A DNA stretch of 64,000 bases from contig NC_088777.1 of NCBI RefSeq assembly GCF_954871325.1, positions 44,617,366-44,681,365 on the forward strand, in the 5' to 3' direction. The notes below the pieces were generated by a model. The model did not search any database. It had not been told where the DNA came from and saw only the letters and a program-made list of their open reading frames with translations. The position numbers and the translations under genes are program-made. This DNA comes from Gordionus sp. m RMFG-2023 (taxonomy: Eukaryota > Nematomorpha > Gordioida > Chordodea > Parachordodidae). Shown here one piece after another: positions 31,740 through 44,446 of this stretch (the stretch's first letter is position 1; each line of letters opens with the position of its first letter).

Positions 31740-34700
31740 AAACCACTTTGCAGTGTGTTGTAAACCTGGAGGAAATATTTACAGTACAAATTACAATAGT
31801 AACGAGGAAGATTCAGATTTCTTAATAAGGGTCTACAAATATGGACAACAACCAACAATTATGGTATTGTTAAACAACCACGAAATATGGAATATGATAC
31901 AGGTTATGCAACAATATGGAATAAAATTGGAAGGCCAAAACTTAGAATGGTTAGAGCTCCAACTATATATGGAAACAATACAATAAAAATTATGGGAGAA
32001 GCTTATGTAAAAGTTCAATTAGATGATATAATAAAATGGCTTCCTTTATTCCTTAAAAAAACAAATGATGCATCGCTATTTGGATTTCCATGGACTATAG
32101 AATTTGATCTATCGTTACCAACAAATGTTAAAATCAATATGATCAACAATAAATATAATAATAAAGATAATGGTAACGTGAATATTGACAAACTATATAA
32201 AGAATTCGCTACGGTATTCGATAATAAATTGGGATTAATAAAAAATGACCAATAAAACTATAATTAGAAGAAAATACAAAACCAATAACTCTACCAGCAA
32301 GATGTATTTAAAAGCAGATATTCAAATGAACTGAAACATTTGAAAGAAAATAACATAATAGAGAAAATAGATTCCAACAGTAACCTGGAGTACTCCAATG
32401 GTAGTGGTACGTAAAACATTTGGTGATACGATTATGTGGTGATTTTAAAGTAACATTGAATAAATTTTTACTAAGATTTAAAAAACGCAAATCTACAAAT
32501 GAATATTAACGAAGAATCGAATAACTATGGTAACACCAATTGGATACTACGCTATGTACGATTACCTTTTGTTATAAATACATCACAAATAATATTTCAA
32601 CGATATATGGACGATTTACTGGCTGACTGTAAAGATACAGCAGTTTATTTCGACGATGTTATAATCACAGGAAAAAATTATACAGAACGTGTAGAGAATA
32701 TTAAACAAGTACTCAAAAAATTACAAAATGCGGGGTTAAAAGTCTAAACAAGCAAAATAAATTTTATTAGGATACCTAATAGATGAAAATGGAATACACC
32801 AAGATAAAAAGAAAATAATAGCAATACAAAAATATCCAACTCAAAAATAAAATCATTCACGGTTCATACCAAACTTACATGGAATTATAGCCGAATTACA
32901 TAATAAAACTAGTAAAAATGTTAAATGGGATTGGACTAAAGAAGATGTTACATTATTTGAAAAAGCAAAATGAATAGTAACAGAACAAAATACTGTACAG
33001 TTTTATAAACCAGACCTCGAGTAAATATTAGAATGCATCTAATCAAGGATTTGCAGCTGTACTCCTGAATAAATATAATAACGGAGACGAATTTCCAATA
33101 GCGTACACCTCAAGAACTTTACAAGATGCTGTAAAAAATTATTCTACAATAGACAAAGAAGCTAAAGCAATAATAAACGGCTAAAAAAATTTCATAACTA
33201 TTTGTATGGATGTAAATTTATAATACGAACGGAAACCTCTAATAAAGATATATGGTAATAAAATTTAAATATATTAACAAATCAAAGATTATTACGTTGG
33301 ACATATAAATTATCCGCATATGATTACGATATTATGTACAAGGTGCTAACAATATAATTGCAGATGCTTTATCATGAAATCCAATAGAGAAAAATGCTGA
33401 TAGAATAACAAGCGAATAAAACAGTGAATCATATAATAAATCTTACTTATGACATATTTACTCTATCAAGAAAAGAACTTAGAGAAGAAACTGCAAAAGA
33501 TCCAATCTTAAGAAGATTGAAAATATTAATAAATGGTACAAATATACAAAATCAAGCATCAGAATTCCAAGCTTTTAAAACAAAATAGATGAAATAGAAA
33601 ATGACGACAGTATTTTGTTTTAAAGTGGCAAATTAATCATTCCGTACTCATTTAAAAAAAAAGAAGAGTTTTACATATATTTCATACCGAACATCGAGGT
33701 ATTACATCAAAGAAATCCATTACTAGACATTATATATGGTGGAAACAATTCGATAAAAATGTTGAAAAACTAGTTAATAGCTGTATAAGATGTTATAAAC
33801 AACGCTGAGATATATAGGGTGTTACCGTATACCCGTGTAATCCGCCATCGCCCTTGGGAAAGGGATTTTGCCGGACCACTGGACGGATTTTATTGACTGG
33901 TGACGCGTACTCAAAATGGATCGAGATCGATAGAATTAAAGAATCAAGTAAGAATTTAATAAATAGATTAGAAAAATGGGTTACCCGATATGGTATTTCA
34001 CGTCAAATTAATCGACAATGGTCCACAATTTATTTCAAATGAATTTGATAAATGGTAAAATCAAGAACATACAACATATAAAAACTACACCGTATCATTC
34101 AAGAAGTATGGTTTAGTAGAAAGATGCATTCCTATCAAAAATCGATATTTCGCAAATAGAAAACAAACAAATGGGGAAAAATGCTAAATGAAGTTCTATT
34201 TACCTATAGAAATTAGAGATCTGCAAAGTAGGTCCAGCTCGTACCAATTTTTTTAAAAAAAATCAGGTTCGGGCCTAATATTTTTTAAAAAAATTTTAAA
34301 ATATATCCAAATTCCTAAACTTTATGTTGAATTTTTAATTTATTTATAGAAACAAGACGCCATATAACATACTTTTATTTTGACTAATTATAATTAATAT
34401 CCATATTTAAATAAATTCGGGCAGGGCCGGTATAACTTTTTTTTAAAAAATTCAGACTGGGCTTGAAAAATTGGTTTGATGCAGATCACTAATAGAAATT
34501 CAGAACACACATCAACGGGACGAATACCAGCAAAACTATTTAAGTGAAGGAGACTAAATACATTCTTGAACCGGGTCAAACCTTCTATTACTGAAAAATT
34601 AAAAACTTCTATAGTGAAACCTAACTAGTTAGACAAAGGAATACATAGATATTTTGGAGAAAACGATTTAGTTTGGATAAAAACCCCAGTTGAAAAAATA

Positions 34701-34960
34701 TGGCATGAAGGAAAGATAATAAATCAACATGATAAATTCTCTTATAATGTAGAAGAAAAAGAAAATATAGTACGAAAACACGCCGACCAACTACGAACAA
34801 GGGAAGAACTAGTTGAACCCGAATCAATAATAGATGACAATATAAAGTTAGAAGATAAAATAGTAGAAACAATTAAAACAAGTCAAGAAGGAATTCAAAA
34901 CTGCAATGCTAGAACGAAAGCAAACAAAAAGATTAATAGACGAACTTAGTGGGAAATAAA
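31740..34960 (+). mobile_element. Ty3/gypsy-type LTR retrotransposon fossil
   Basis: Plus-strand pieces appear in the usual pol order: a retropepsin-like protease (about 31890-32100), reverse transcriptase with a YFDDV-type active site (about 32340-32760), an RNase H region (about 32970-33360), then integrase zinc-binding and core regions and its C-terminal tail (about 33640-34950). A gag gene is not evident and no LTR pair could be recognised, although TATATAAAAGG at about 35053 could belong to a 3' LTR. It is clearly broken, with more than ten breaks, and looks moderately old. A family C MITE is inserted near its 3' part (34214-34491). Confidence 0.75.
34214..34491. repeat. hAT-type MITE family C, complete copy
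   Basis: The ends are TAGAGATCTGCA and, inverted, TAGTGATCTGCA. They are flanked on both sides by the identical 8-mer atagaaat (34206-34213 and 34492-34499), the target duplication length of hAT elements. The interior has GGGCC-rich blocks (caggttcgggcc, cagggccgg). It is inserted in the Ty3/gypsy fossil, so it is younger than that element. Fragments of the family are seen near 9940-10040, 50340-50410 and 62831-62960. Confidence 0.75.
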
Positions 34961-37489
34961 ATATTTTATATATTTTAAAAAGTTATAATACTCAATGTTA
35001 TTTAATTATTATATTTGTCATTCAATAATATAACTTAATTATATTCAATATTATATAAAAGGTCAGTTAAATTGAATAATTATAAAATAGTATATAATAT
35101 AAGAATTGAGAATAAAACCATTGGCCTGGCCATATATATTATGATGTTTCTTAAAGATATAAAAAATTGTATAATTTTTGTAAGATTCAAGATGAGTCCT
35201 GTTATATATAAAAAGCAGATTTTGATGCAATATATGATCATTAATTTATCTTTTTTTTTAAAAAAACAATTATTCGTTACCTTAAAATCATTTGATCTTT
35301 CAACGGATAACCAATAACTAACTAGATCAATTATCTAAAGTAAGCTTATTTTATTTATTTAATATTCTCAAAAAATAAAAACCCTTCTGTCCCAAATATC
35401 AATTCATAATTTTAAAACTTAATAAAATTTAATCCGTTAGCTGGCGTTAATATTCTTATATTGAAAGAAAGCTTTTGGTATAGGGTTTATTTTGTATACA
35501 CAAGAGAAGCTGATTTTTAAATATACTAACAATTAGGTTGCGTAGAGGTGGAAATTAAAAAATTTAAATTGATTTTTTTATTATCGAAAATTTAAAAATT
35601 TTTTTTTATTAAATCAAAACTTGTAATATATTTATTATGACAATTTTTTATATATATTTTCAATAAAAAACAAAGGTTAATATAAAAAGAATTTATAATA
35701 TCAAATATAGTAAACGGCTAATACAAGAAAATAAAGAAATAAGTTAAGGTCTTAAATAAAATTATGTTAAGTTACAATTTAAAAAATAAATTTAGGTTAC
35801 TATAAAAGTATAAGAGGTGGTCAAATATAAATTGCTTACAAAATAAGAAAATATTATTATTCTTAAAAAAACATATATTTTGCAAGGCTTTAAATAAGTA
35901 TTTATTTAATTTATATTTTAAATTAAAAATTTTGGCGAGGTTAAGATTTAAATATATTCAAACCGCGCTTAAAAAATAAATTTAAAAATATGAGCTTTGT
36001 GGGTGGTGGTCTAAAAATATGTCTGTGAAAATCTATGTCATGCTTAAAAATAGTTATAAACTGTGGAAAAAGTGATGGATGAAATATTTTAGATTAGAAT
36101 ATTACTGTAATTTAAAGCTAAAGAGGGAAATATTTTTATATTTGGATAAAGGATATTACTTTGGTGAATATTTGATATAAGAAATTTTATTCATATAAAA
36201 AATATAAATATAACTATATTTGAATATTTAAGGAAAAAAACAATTATAATGCCCTTATATAAACGTGAGCGTATAAACTATATTTGTATATATAAACGTG
36301 AGCGTTATAAACTATATTTGTATATATAAACGTGAGCGTATAAACTATATTTGTATATATAAACGAGCGTATAAAAAATAATTTAATTTGAGATTACCAA
36401 TTAAAATGTTTGTATTCAAATGATAAAAACATTGAATTAATTACAAACAAACTAGATAAATTAATTTCTATAATAAAAAAAAGAGATCCATTTTTAGACC
36501 TTTTTACGCATCAGGAACGATAACCATTTGGTCTTTTTTTCGGAAAATGGCGGATATCTCATGCTAAATTTATAAAAATAATGGGAGGGGGGAGGAGATA
36601 AGTAAAGTATAATAATGTTATTTGCTATCTCATGATTGGTAAATTAAAAGCAAAATGTAAGCCAGATATTGCTCCCGACCCCATAGTAATAGCGACAAAA
36701 CACTAAAAAAAAGAAGGTATCGGATTCAATAAGATTGTGAAATAATGTAATTTTTATAGAATCTGAAATTTTAATATACACTCCATTTTGAAGAGCATTT
36801 AAACTTTGAAGAGAAGAAAACCCAAAATTATTTTATTCTATATTTTAATATGCATTAAATTTAAATTTTCAATTTGATATCTTTTGTCTATCTTATTTAC
36901 AAAATTATGATTATGAAAATGAATATTAAATATTTATAATCTCTTTAATTTTACATTTATTTTTTTAAAAAAAAATGTATTTTATAATTTTGATCAATTA
37001 GGCAAAAAAAAGGGTATGAATAGGGAGGAAATACAACATTAATATTTTTCAGGCCATGAGCGATGATGTTACCATTGGCTTGACCCCATAAAACTCTAAT
37101 TTACAATATCCTATCTAGGAGCTATAATAAATATTTTAGAGCTACTTATTTTTCTTTTAAAATACAAAATTATTTAACCCAGTTCTATAAAATGTAATTT
37201 ATTCATTAGATGATTTAAAAATATAGTTTAACTATATACAGATAGTTTTACGCAGGAAAAACAAAGTGTTTATTTATCCAATTTCTTATTTAAACCGAAC
37301 CAATCAGAATCCATGGGCCTAAACCGAACCCTTTATAACCTTTCAACCCAAACCCAGCGAATTTTTTTAGTTAATAGTTTTACCTACTGCCTGCATTTAG
37401 CTATAATAAAGCTTAAATTTAAATTAAACCCCAATATTAAATTGCCTAAATCAAATCTAAAAATAAATTTTTAATGGTTGATTAGCAGC
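34961..37489. other. intergenic, AT-rich
   Basis: No gene was recognised. Apart from the tandem array at 36256-36375 and a G-rich run near 36582-36600, the stretch is featureless A/T sequence. Confidence 0.4.
36256..36375. repeat. 33-bp tandem array, about 3.6 copies
   Basis: The phrase aaacg(tgag)cg recurs at 36261, 36294, 36328 and 36361, giving a 33-34 bp unit (aaacgtgagcgtataaacta followed by tatttgtatatat). Copies are almost identical, so the array is young. Confidence 0.9.
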
Positions 37490-37680
37490 TTTGTCTAACG
37501 GGTCGGATTTTTAAAAACCTCTAACTCATTGTAGCCAAAAAATACTGTCTAAATCTCGCGATTTCGATAATAGATGTCGAAACCGTTTTGCCATCTATGA
37601 GCAAAATCTTCAGATTCTGGATAAAATATTGAGTTAGTCGGTTTTAAAAATCGGCTCAGATCGAACCGTTTAACACTATG
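37490..37680. repeat. foldback MITE family A, copy 1
   Basis: The left arm is gtctaacgggtcggattttt then aaaaacc.ctaactca. The right arm is the reverse complement of gtgttaaacggttcg, agccgatttttaaaac and cgactaactcaatatttta. Further copies or halves are at 51225-51410, 51396-51640, 60186-60364, 62517-62650 and 63414-63470. Confidence 0.65.
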
Positions 37681-38021
37681 GTTGATAATAATAAGAGTAT
37701 TAGAGTGTTCTATATTTTTACAAAAATTTCAGAATATTTTATTTAAAAAAATTATAGAAATTTTAAATAGGAGATCACAGTGCAATAATGGGAAATAAAA
37801 TATGATTCCAAATTATATTTCAGCATTTTTATAGTAGATATGAAAGAATATAGTTAATAAAAAAATTAATTTGTCGGGGAAAAAAACGGATTTGGAACAC
37901 AATAATACACTCTGCCGCTGAATCATAGTCTTAATATAAACATAAAAAGGGTAAAAAATATTATCTTTCCAAACCAAATATATATATTTTTAAAAAAAAA
38001 ATTATATTCCTCTTTCATAAA

Positions 38022-40825
38022 TTACTCATTTATGGCCTCGAACCACAGCGATGTTTTTAGGCAAGCCTTTGAGTTGGAAAACTGTTCGAATGAATATCTA
38101 CCATGGTACTTTCCCATTCCGCTGTTTCCTACACCACCGAAAGGTAAATGCTCATCTTTACAATCATTTATTTCAAAAAAAAATGAACAATTTTTTTAGA
38201 TGATCTCAAAAATAAAAATCAAATTATAAAGTTTATACATGTATAGTGCATGAAAACGTCGTTCATACAGACTCCCCCGCTAGAGGTTTCAGATATTATT
38301 TTATTTTGAACGGACGAATCATCGGTAAACAGATATAGCACCAACGGTTTTTCCCTAATTTAAAATAAAATGTGATTATGGTCACCTCTAAGAAATTTCT
38401 GTTACAACAGCTATTTAAATTTATATTCGCCTATTTATAGCCATATGACCTAAAAATGATTAAATTTTATTAAAAAAACTACTTCTAATATTTCCTTAAC
38501 ACTAACCCATATCTCTCTCAGAGACCTTCATGGGCTGGGCCAAACCGCAGGCCCATACTAATATATTTTTTAGGCCTGGATTTAAAAATTTTTTTAATGG
38601 GCTTGGGCCTAAAATTATTAAATTTAAATGATTTAAAACAGCTAATTTAAAGAAATATTGCCTTTTTCCCTTCTAATAATAAATTTCAGTATTGTAAACA
38701 AAATGATTGCCTAAATATATTTAAATATTGTTTATTTTCATTAAATAAAAAAAAATTAAATTTTTGGATATGGGCTTGGGCCGGGTTTGGGAAATTTTTT
38801 TAACATTAGATATAGACCACAAGCTTGGGGCTAAAAAAAATTTTTTCACGGGCCTGGGCTGGGTTTGGTCAAAAAATTAAGGCCTATGAAGGTCTCTGAT
38901 CTCTCTAACCTTTTATCTATTTCTTACATCAGATATTTTAATTTAAAAAAACATAATTTCACCCAATCATAGCTTTCCTTGGGTTGAGCTATTTATCTAA
39001 AAAGGATATATATTTGTCAAAAAAAATATATATAAACATTTTTTTATACTCATAAAATTTACCCGTTATTAATTAATTCTATTATGCTTCCAACATTCTC
39101 TATCACAATTATAGGCAATAAAGGACCAAATATCTAAAGAATTTAATTTATATATATAAACTTAAAATTGATGATTCGATTATTATAAAAATGTAAATTA
39201 TCAAACTTCTTCACGCATTATAGGAGCATCGATATTCACATTGACTAAAATGGTAGGTTCAATATACAATTCGACCTCATCAAATTTGCCACCGTGAGCT
39301 ATTTCACAATCTTCCATTAATCCTTTGATCCGACTAATATATTTAAAATGGTTGAATATTATATAACAAAGTATTATAAACAAAATAGGGGATACGTAGT
39401 TTATAGGGATTTTTTATTCATGTCATAATTATTTTAAAGTACTTTTATTTTCATCCATTGCACAATTAATAAAAAAAATATCCCCCAAAACTTAATTGTC
39501 TAAAGTTAATCAAAAAAAATCATGAAGCTCATTCTATCCATCATTTGATAATGCCTATTATATGAATAGAAAAACGTTTTATATATAATATAATAAAAAT
39601 TATTTCTAACTCAAAATGGAATTTATTGATAATCCTTCCATATGAATCACTTGATTTTGGATCTCCACCATAAAATTTAATGAGCAATTCTTTAGCTACT
39701 TTGATAAAAGAGTCCCTTGTATTAAAACCCTGGCAGATTAAATAATCAGGTGATAAGCATATCTGTCCACAATTAGAAAATTTTCCCCATAAAATTCTTT
39801 TAGCAGCTATCTCTACATCACAATCAGATAACAATATCGCTGGGCTATTTATATATAAGATAAAAATTTGACAATTGTATTAACAATACATTCATTATTT
39901 GTGTGTACATTATTTAGCTTAAAATACTAATGATAAAATTAGATTGATCAAAACATTTATTAAAAAATGACAAACCAATAATTTTATTTTATACATTATA
40001 AAAAATAAACCTTTTACCACCAAGTTCCAATGTTACCGGAGTTAAAAATTCAGCTGCAGCTTTCATAACTAATTTGCCAACACCTGAACTACCAGTAAAC
40101 ATTATGTGATCAAATTTATGTTCTTTTAACAAAGCAGATGTTTGTTCAGAATCACCTTCAATTACTGCAAAGCAATCATTGTCTAAATATTTAGGAATTA
40201 ACTTAGCTAATAAAGCTGTTGAAGATAAAGAAATTGGAGAAGGTTTTAATATTGCAACATTCCCTTTTTGATTATATAACAAAAATTTTATTACTAGTAA
40301 ATGAAATTAATACCTGCTGCAATAGCACCCATAAGTGGAATCAAGCTTAACTGAATTGGATAATTCCAACTACTTATAATAAGAACAATCCCATAAGGTT
40401 CCCTGACAACATAAGCTGAGTTAATTGATTGAACCCAATCTTTTTCTACCTAATTTTGTTGTTAATTTTTTAATTATTATGTATTTACACATTCTGGTAA
40501 CATCCATTTTTTTAGATTGTTAACTATCACCGAGAGATGATTTCTAATAATCAATATTGTTGTAAATAATACCTCATGTTTATTCTAGATTGAATTTTTA
40601 ATAAGTCAAAGAATTTCAAATAACTTTATGTAAATCCTTATACAAAGCATCACATATTAAATCTTCATTTTCCTTCAACATCAAATCAAATTGATTTAGT
40701 TGTTGTATTCTAAAATCATAGGAACGCGTTTTACCCTTCCTAAAACCACGCCTTAGTTTATTTATAATCTAAAAATAATCCTATAATTCCTATTATTTTA
40801 GAAAATTTACATCTTTCGCATCCAT
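38022..40825 (-). CDS. aldehyde dehydrogenase, ALDH3 type, multi-exon
   Basis: NAD(P)-dependent enzyme oxidising fatty or aromatic aldehydes to acids. Minus-strand exons in order are 40811-40825 (start, MDAKD), 40625-40768, 40489-40543, 40314-40449, 40011-40263, 39611-39844, 39207-39333, 39063-39133, 38239-38354 and 38022-38155. All joins but one fit in phase. Landmarks are [31 protein letters not shown] (cofactor site), TLELGGKSP with the general-base Glu, NCGQIC with the catalytic Cys, [24 protein letters not shown] and [16 protein letters not shown]. The product is about 440 residues, as expected for ALDH3. Between KDLHK and [13 protein letters not shown] about 10-14 residues are not accounted for in the 81 bases 40544-40624. 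This could be a micro-exon or a frameshift. The C-terminus ends EAINE without a hydrophobic tail, so a soluble enzyme is likely. An intron carries a complete MITE (38519-38898). Confidence 0.85.
38519..38898. repeat. hAT-type MITE family B, complete copy
   Basis: The element starts CAGAGACCTTCAT and ends with ATGAAGGTCTCTG. It is flanked by the identical 8-mer atctctct at 38511-38518 and 38899-38906. Inside, inverted ggcctgggc/gggcttgggcc blocks lie on either side of an AT-rich core. The 8-bp duplication and CAG ends place it with hAT non-autonomous elements. It lies in an intron of the ALDH3 gene. A degraded second copy in the other orientation is at 52215-52565. Confidence 0.85.
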
Positions 40826-42349
40826 TCTAAAATTGCATAAATCCCGAAATGAGGATCTGATAATGACGACTGACATTAAAGGTGTGGATATTTCAATGGG
40901 ACATTTAAAAAACCTGACATAATCAATAAAAGAGTTCCCATGAAAAAATAAATGAATAAACAACGAAATAAAGGTTTTTTTAGAGAAATATGGAGACAGA
41001 TCAACCCAAAGATCTCTTCTTACAATAAATGCTTACTATCTTTGGTTATACCTATCTATGATTTATCCTTACATCGAATAATCTTCTATGCCTCTATTTT
41101 CATAAATTCACTTTGCTATTCTTGATATCTTTTTACGTGACATGATTTTAGCGTTAATCACTCTAGTGTTGCCAACCAAGCTACGATAGATATTCCTCAA
41201 AATTCATCAAATTGGATATTTAATTTAGGAGAAAAGAAAAAATAGAAAGCCCTTCATACGTTTGTGGTCATGCCGGACGTATTTATACGTACAACAGTTA
41301 AAAAACTGTTATTTAAACAACAAAAGCCTATACCCGAGAACTTCATTGGGAGGGGGATTGGATGATTTTAAGTAATCTTATATGATTACTGTCAATATTG
41401 AGAGATTTAATGCATCATATCTAAAGAATTACGATTTATAAATGAGTAAAATTTAATATATAATATTTAACTTATATGTTCCTTCCAAATAAGTTTAAAA
41501 TTATTTGCATGCACTTATAATTTCATCAATTAGGTTCATTTTGAATTTGAATATTTCAAAACATATGGTAAAGATAAGAGGATCTGGTAAGAATAATAGG
41601 ATCCTTTTAAGCTTCTATTTTTTTTCCAAACTTAATCTATGTTTTTAAGTTTAATTCCTCTATAAATCCCTATTTTTAAAAAGTGATATATGTTATTTAC
41701 TTATTATTAATTTAGTTAAGGTTTCAATTTATGGTAATAAATTGATTATCGTAAATGCACTTTATATCAATATATAAACATATTATTGTTAAAATGAAAT
41801 TATCATTATGATCTTTTATGTATAAAATAAAATTATACTTCATTATTATAAAATTTTATATCTTAAGCACTTTGGACAATTATATTTGAGACGTATTAAA
41901 TTAGAAGCGTAGAATATTATAATGTATGCCTAACAAAGACTCGAAAATATTTCTTATGGAAAACAAAAAGCATCAACATTTAGTCAATTCCATATTCCAG
42001 AATTATTAAATCGAAAATGAATATTCAGGATTATGTAATAATTTAGAACTCATCTTTAAAGTTAAAAATATTGCGATCATAATTTTAAAAAAATCGGATT
42101 TGTTATTAACATAGCGTACATGGGTACGAATAATTAAAATAAAAATTTCAATAACTCAAATAATATAGAAAGCATTAATTATGTAACTTTTCTTGATTGT
42201 TATAGAAAATATTTAATGGTATCACTAATATTTTCCTACTTTGAAATAACTATACCTTAAAAAGAGGCGGAGAAACTTATTATATATTTGTCCAAATGAA
42301 AAACTATCACTAGCATGTTGATAAACTTCTACGAGATATTTTTATCTTA
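40826..42349. other. intergenic upstream of the ALDH3 gene
   Basis: AT-rich. At about 41170 the phrase agtgttgccaac resembles a hAT terminal repeat, but no partner end was found. No promoter motif for the ALDH3 gene can be defended. Confidence 0.3.
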
Positions 42350-43560
42350 AGAGTAGGGCTGCCTATGTTGGATAAAGAGCTTCTGTCAAAATATCCCGAA
42401 GGAAATTTTGAACATACCGTGCGGTTAGCGATAGCTCCTTGGAAAGGAAACCCAGATAGAAGTTAACAAAATCAATAAACATAAGCTGAAGTAAAGTTCC
42501 AAAAACAGACATTTTAATAATAATAGTTATAATAACGGTAATAAATTTAATAATAATAATAGTTATAATGCTTACAAATTAAATATTAATAATAATATTC
42601 CCAATAATTATAAATCTTTTTAAGCCTAACTTCATATAAAAAAAGTCATATAATTTCGTTGCGCCAAGGCAGACCACATTAGCAAAAAATTGTAGAACTC
42701 ATGCCTACAGATGATTACTATGTACACCTCACCTGTCATTTCCTAATGAACCAGCCATGCTGTCAGGACTGCGTTCAGTTAATAGAAGTTGCATGGAGAC
42801 GTATTGGCAAACCATCGCCTGCGTATAATGGGGTATAATAATATCAAAATCAAAGTGTTTGGTAATATATAATATACAGTGAAAGTCGAAGTAAAAATAA
42901 TTTCTAAATATTCCTGTTAAAGGAAGGAATTCCCTAATTTTTGGATGACTTTTCTTAAAGAATTCGATATAAAGCTTCCGGAAGAAGTTTGAATAAATAA
43001 TATAAACATGAAGGTTCTCATTTTAAATATTATTGTATCAAATTTCCTCTGGTTTTTTTAAAAAAATTTGGCAAAATAAAACTCCAAAAGCATAGAAACA
43101 TACAACCGAAAGCATTACCGATAGCTTTACCAGCAAGAAAAGTTCCATTTCTGCTGCGTCAAACCGTTGAAGCTGAGTTGGACAGACTTTTAGACACAGG
43201 CATTATCGAAAAGATAAATCCAATAACTCCATTTACTTGGGCTACCCCAACAGTTAATATCTTAAAGAAATCCAGTGCCCTGAGGATATGCTGAGATTTA
43301 CGTTTAACAATCAACAAATATTTAGCTATAGATAATGATTTACTACCAATTTTCGTCGACTTGACAAATAGGATCACGGATGGTAAAATATTTTTATAGA
43401 TGGATTATAGAGATATATTTTCATAATTCGGAATTAGTTCAGTAGATTTTGACTCATGTCGGTTATTATCTTTACCTAAGAATCTATTTGAGTCGACTAG
43501 TGTTCCAATAATATTTCAACGATGCAAAACCTATTTAAGGGAATTTGTTTCCTCTTGAAT
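42350..43560 (+). mobile_element. second Ty3/gypsy-type LTR retrotransposon fossil
   Basis: A CCHC-knuckle-like stretch near 42650-42690 is followed by the N-terminal part of a gypsy reverse transcriptase (about 43100-43400), including LPARKVPFLLRQTVEAELDR and a GIIEKINP segment. It is a 5' and middle fragment without RNase H, integrase or recognisable LTRs. It is broken, with several breaks over about 1.2 kb, and looks old. It seems to be a different lineage from the one at 31740-34960. Confidence 0.6.
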
Positions 43561-43751
43561 CAAGTTTAACAACGTTTAAGTTAAGATCAGTATCAGTAGT
43601 GGGTGGGGGGGGGGTCCCTTACAAAAGGGGTGTGTTAATAAATTTTTTACTCTGTTTATATATAATATTCTGGGGGTTAATTACCATCATTATTTAATTC
43701 TCATTTATTGAAATAAGCTTTATATACTTTTAATTAGAATTAGTGGTAGCA

Positions 43752-43935
43752 GAGGTGTTGCCAACTATTTACAAAAAGGGGGTTCCAAAAAGCATTAATT
43801 TATCTTTAAAAAGGTGTCTTATAAATTTAACCATTCAATTTATATAAAACTTTCTGGGGGTCTCAACCCCCATATCCCCCTTTTTGCAGGCCTTCGAACC
43901 ACTTTTTCCCGGCCTTCGACTGCGTTTATTTCTTG
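43752..43935. repeat. hAT-like terminal fragment with GGCCTTCG hairpin
   Basis: Begins aggtgttgccaac, similar to hAT ends. It contains ggggtctcaacccccatatcc and then caggccttcgaa and cccggccttcgac, parallel to cccccatactccccaa, gggccttcggcc and cccggccttcggc at 1606-1680 inside hAT1. It appears to be the end of a related element whose other end was not located. Confidence 0.45.
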
Positions 43936-44144
43936 CTAATCAAAATAAGATCTAAACAAATGTAAATTCTAACTCAATGCTTTACCCTCATAGTCGATAA
44001 AAACCACAAATATTAAAAAAATAAAAAAATTTTTTTAACAAGTTAGTCCTTTAATTTGTCTTTACAGAGTTAAAATGGATAATTTAAAAATGAACATTAA
44101 ATATGGATAAATGAGCACTACAAAAATCAGTGCAAAAATTAGAA

Positions 44145-44446
44145 TTTTAATGTGTTCTTTCCGGCAATGTGTTACTTTTTTCAACTTTAAATCGTTTTTT
44201 GAGGGCGTTTTTTTAATTTAAAATTGTGATTTTACCGACGAAAATGCATTCCAAGCATGTTTACAATACCTATCTTATGAATTGTAGGTAATTTTACCTA
44301 TAACTTTTGAGTCATTTATAATTTATATAAAAAATATATGAAAATTTTATTTTAAAATTTTAAAAAAATCGCTCAAAAAATGATTTAAAGTTGAAAAAAA
44401 ATATCACATTGTCGGAAAAAACACAATGACGATAACATATATATAA
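44145..44446. repeat. foldback MITE family E, copy 2
   Basis: The arms read ccggcaatgtgttac, ttcaactttaaatc and cattccaagcatgttta, with inverted counterparts gatttaaagttgaa, cacattgtcgg and caatgacgataacat. Same layout as 15630-15976. Confidence 0.6.
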
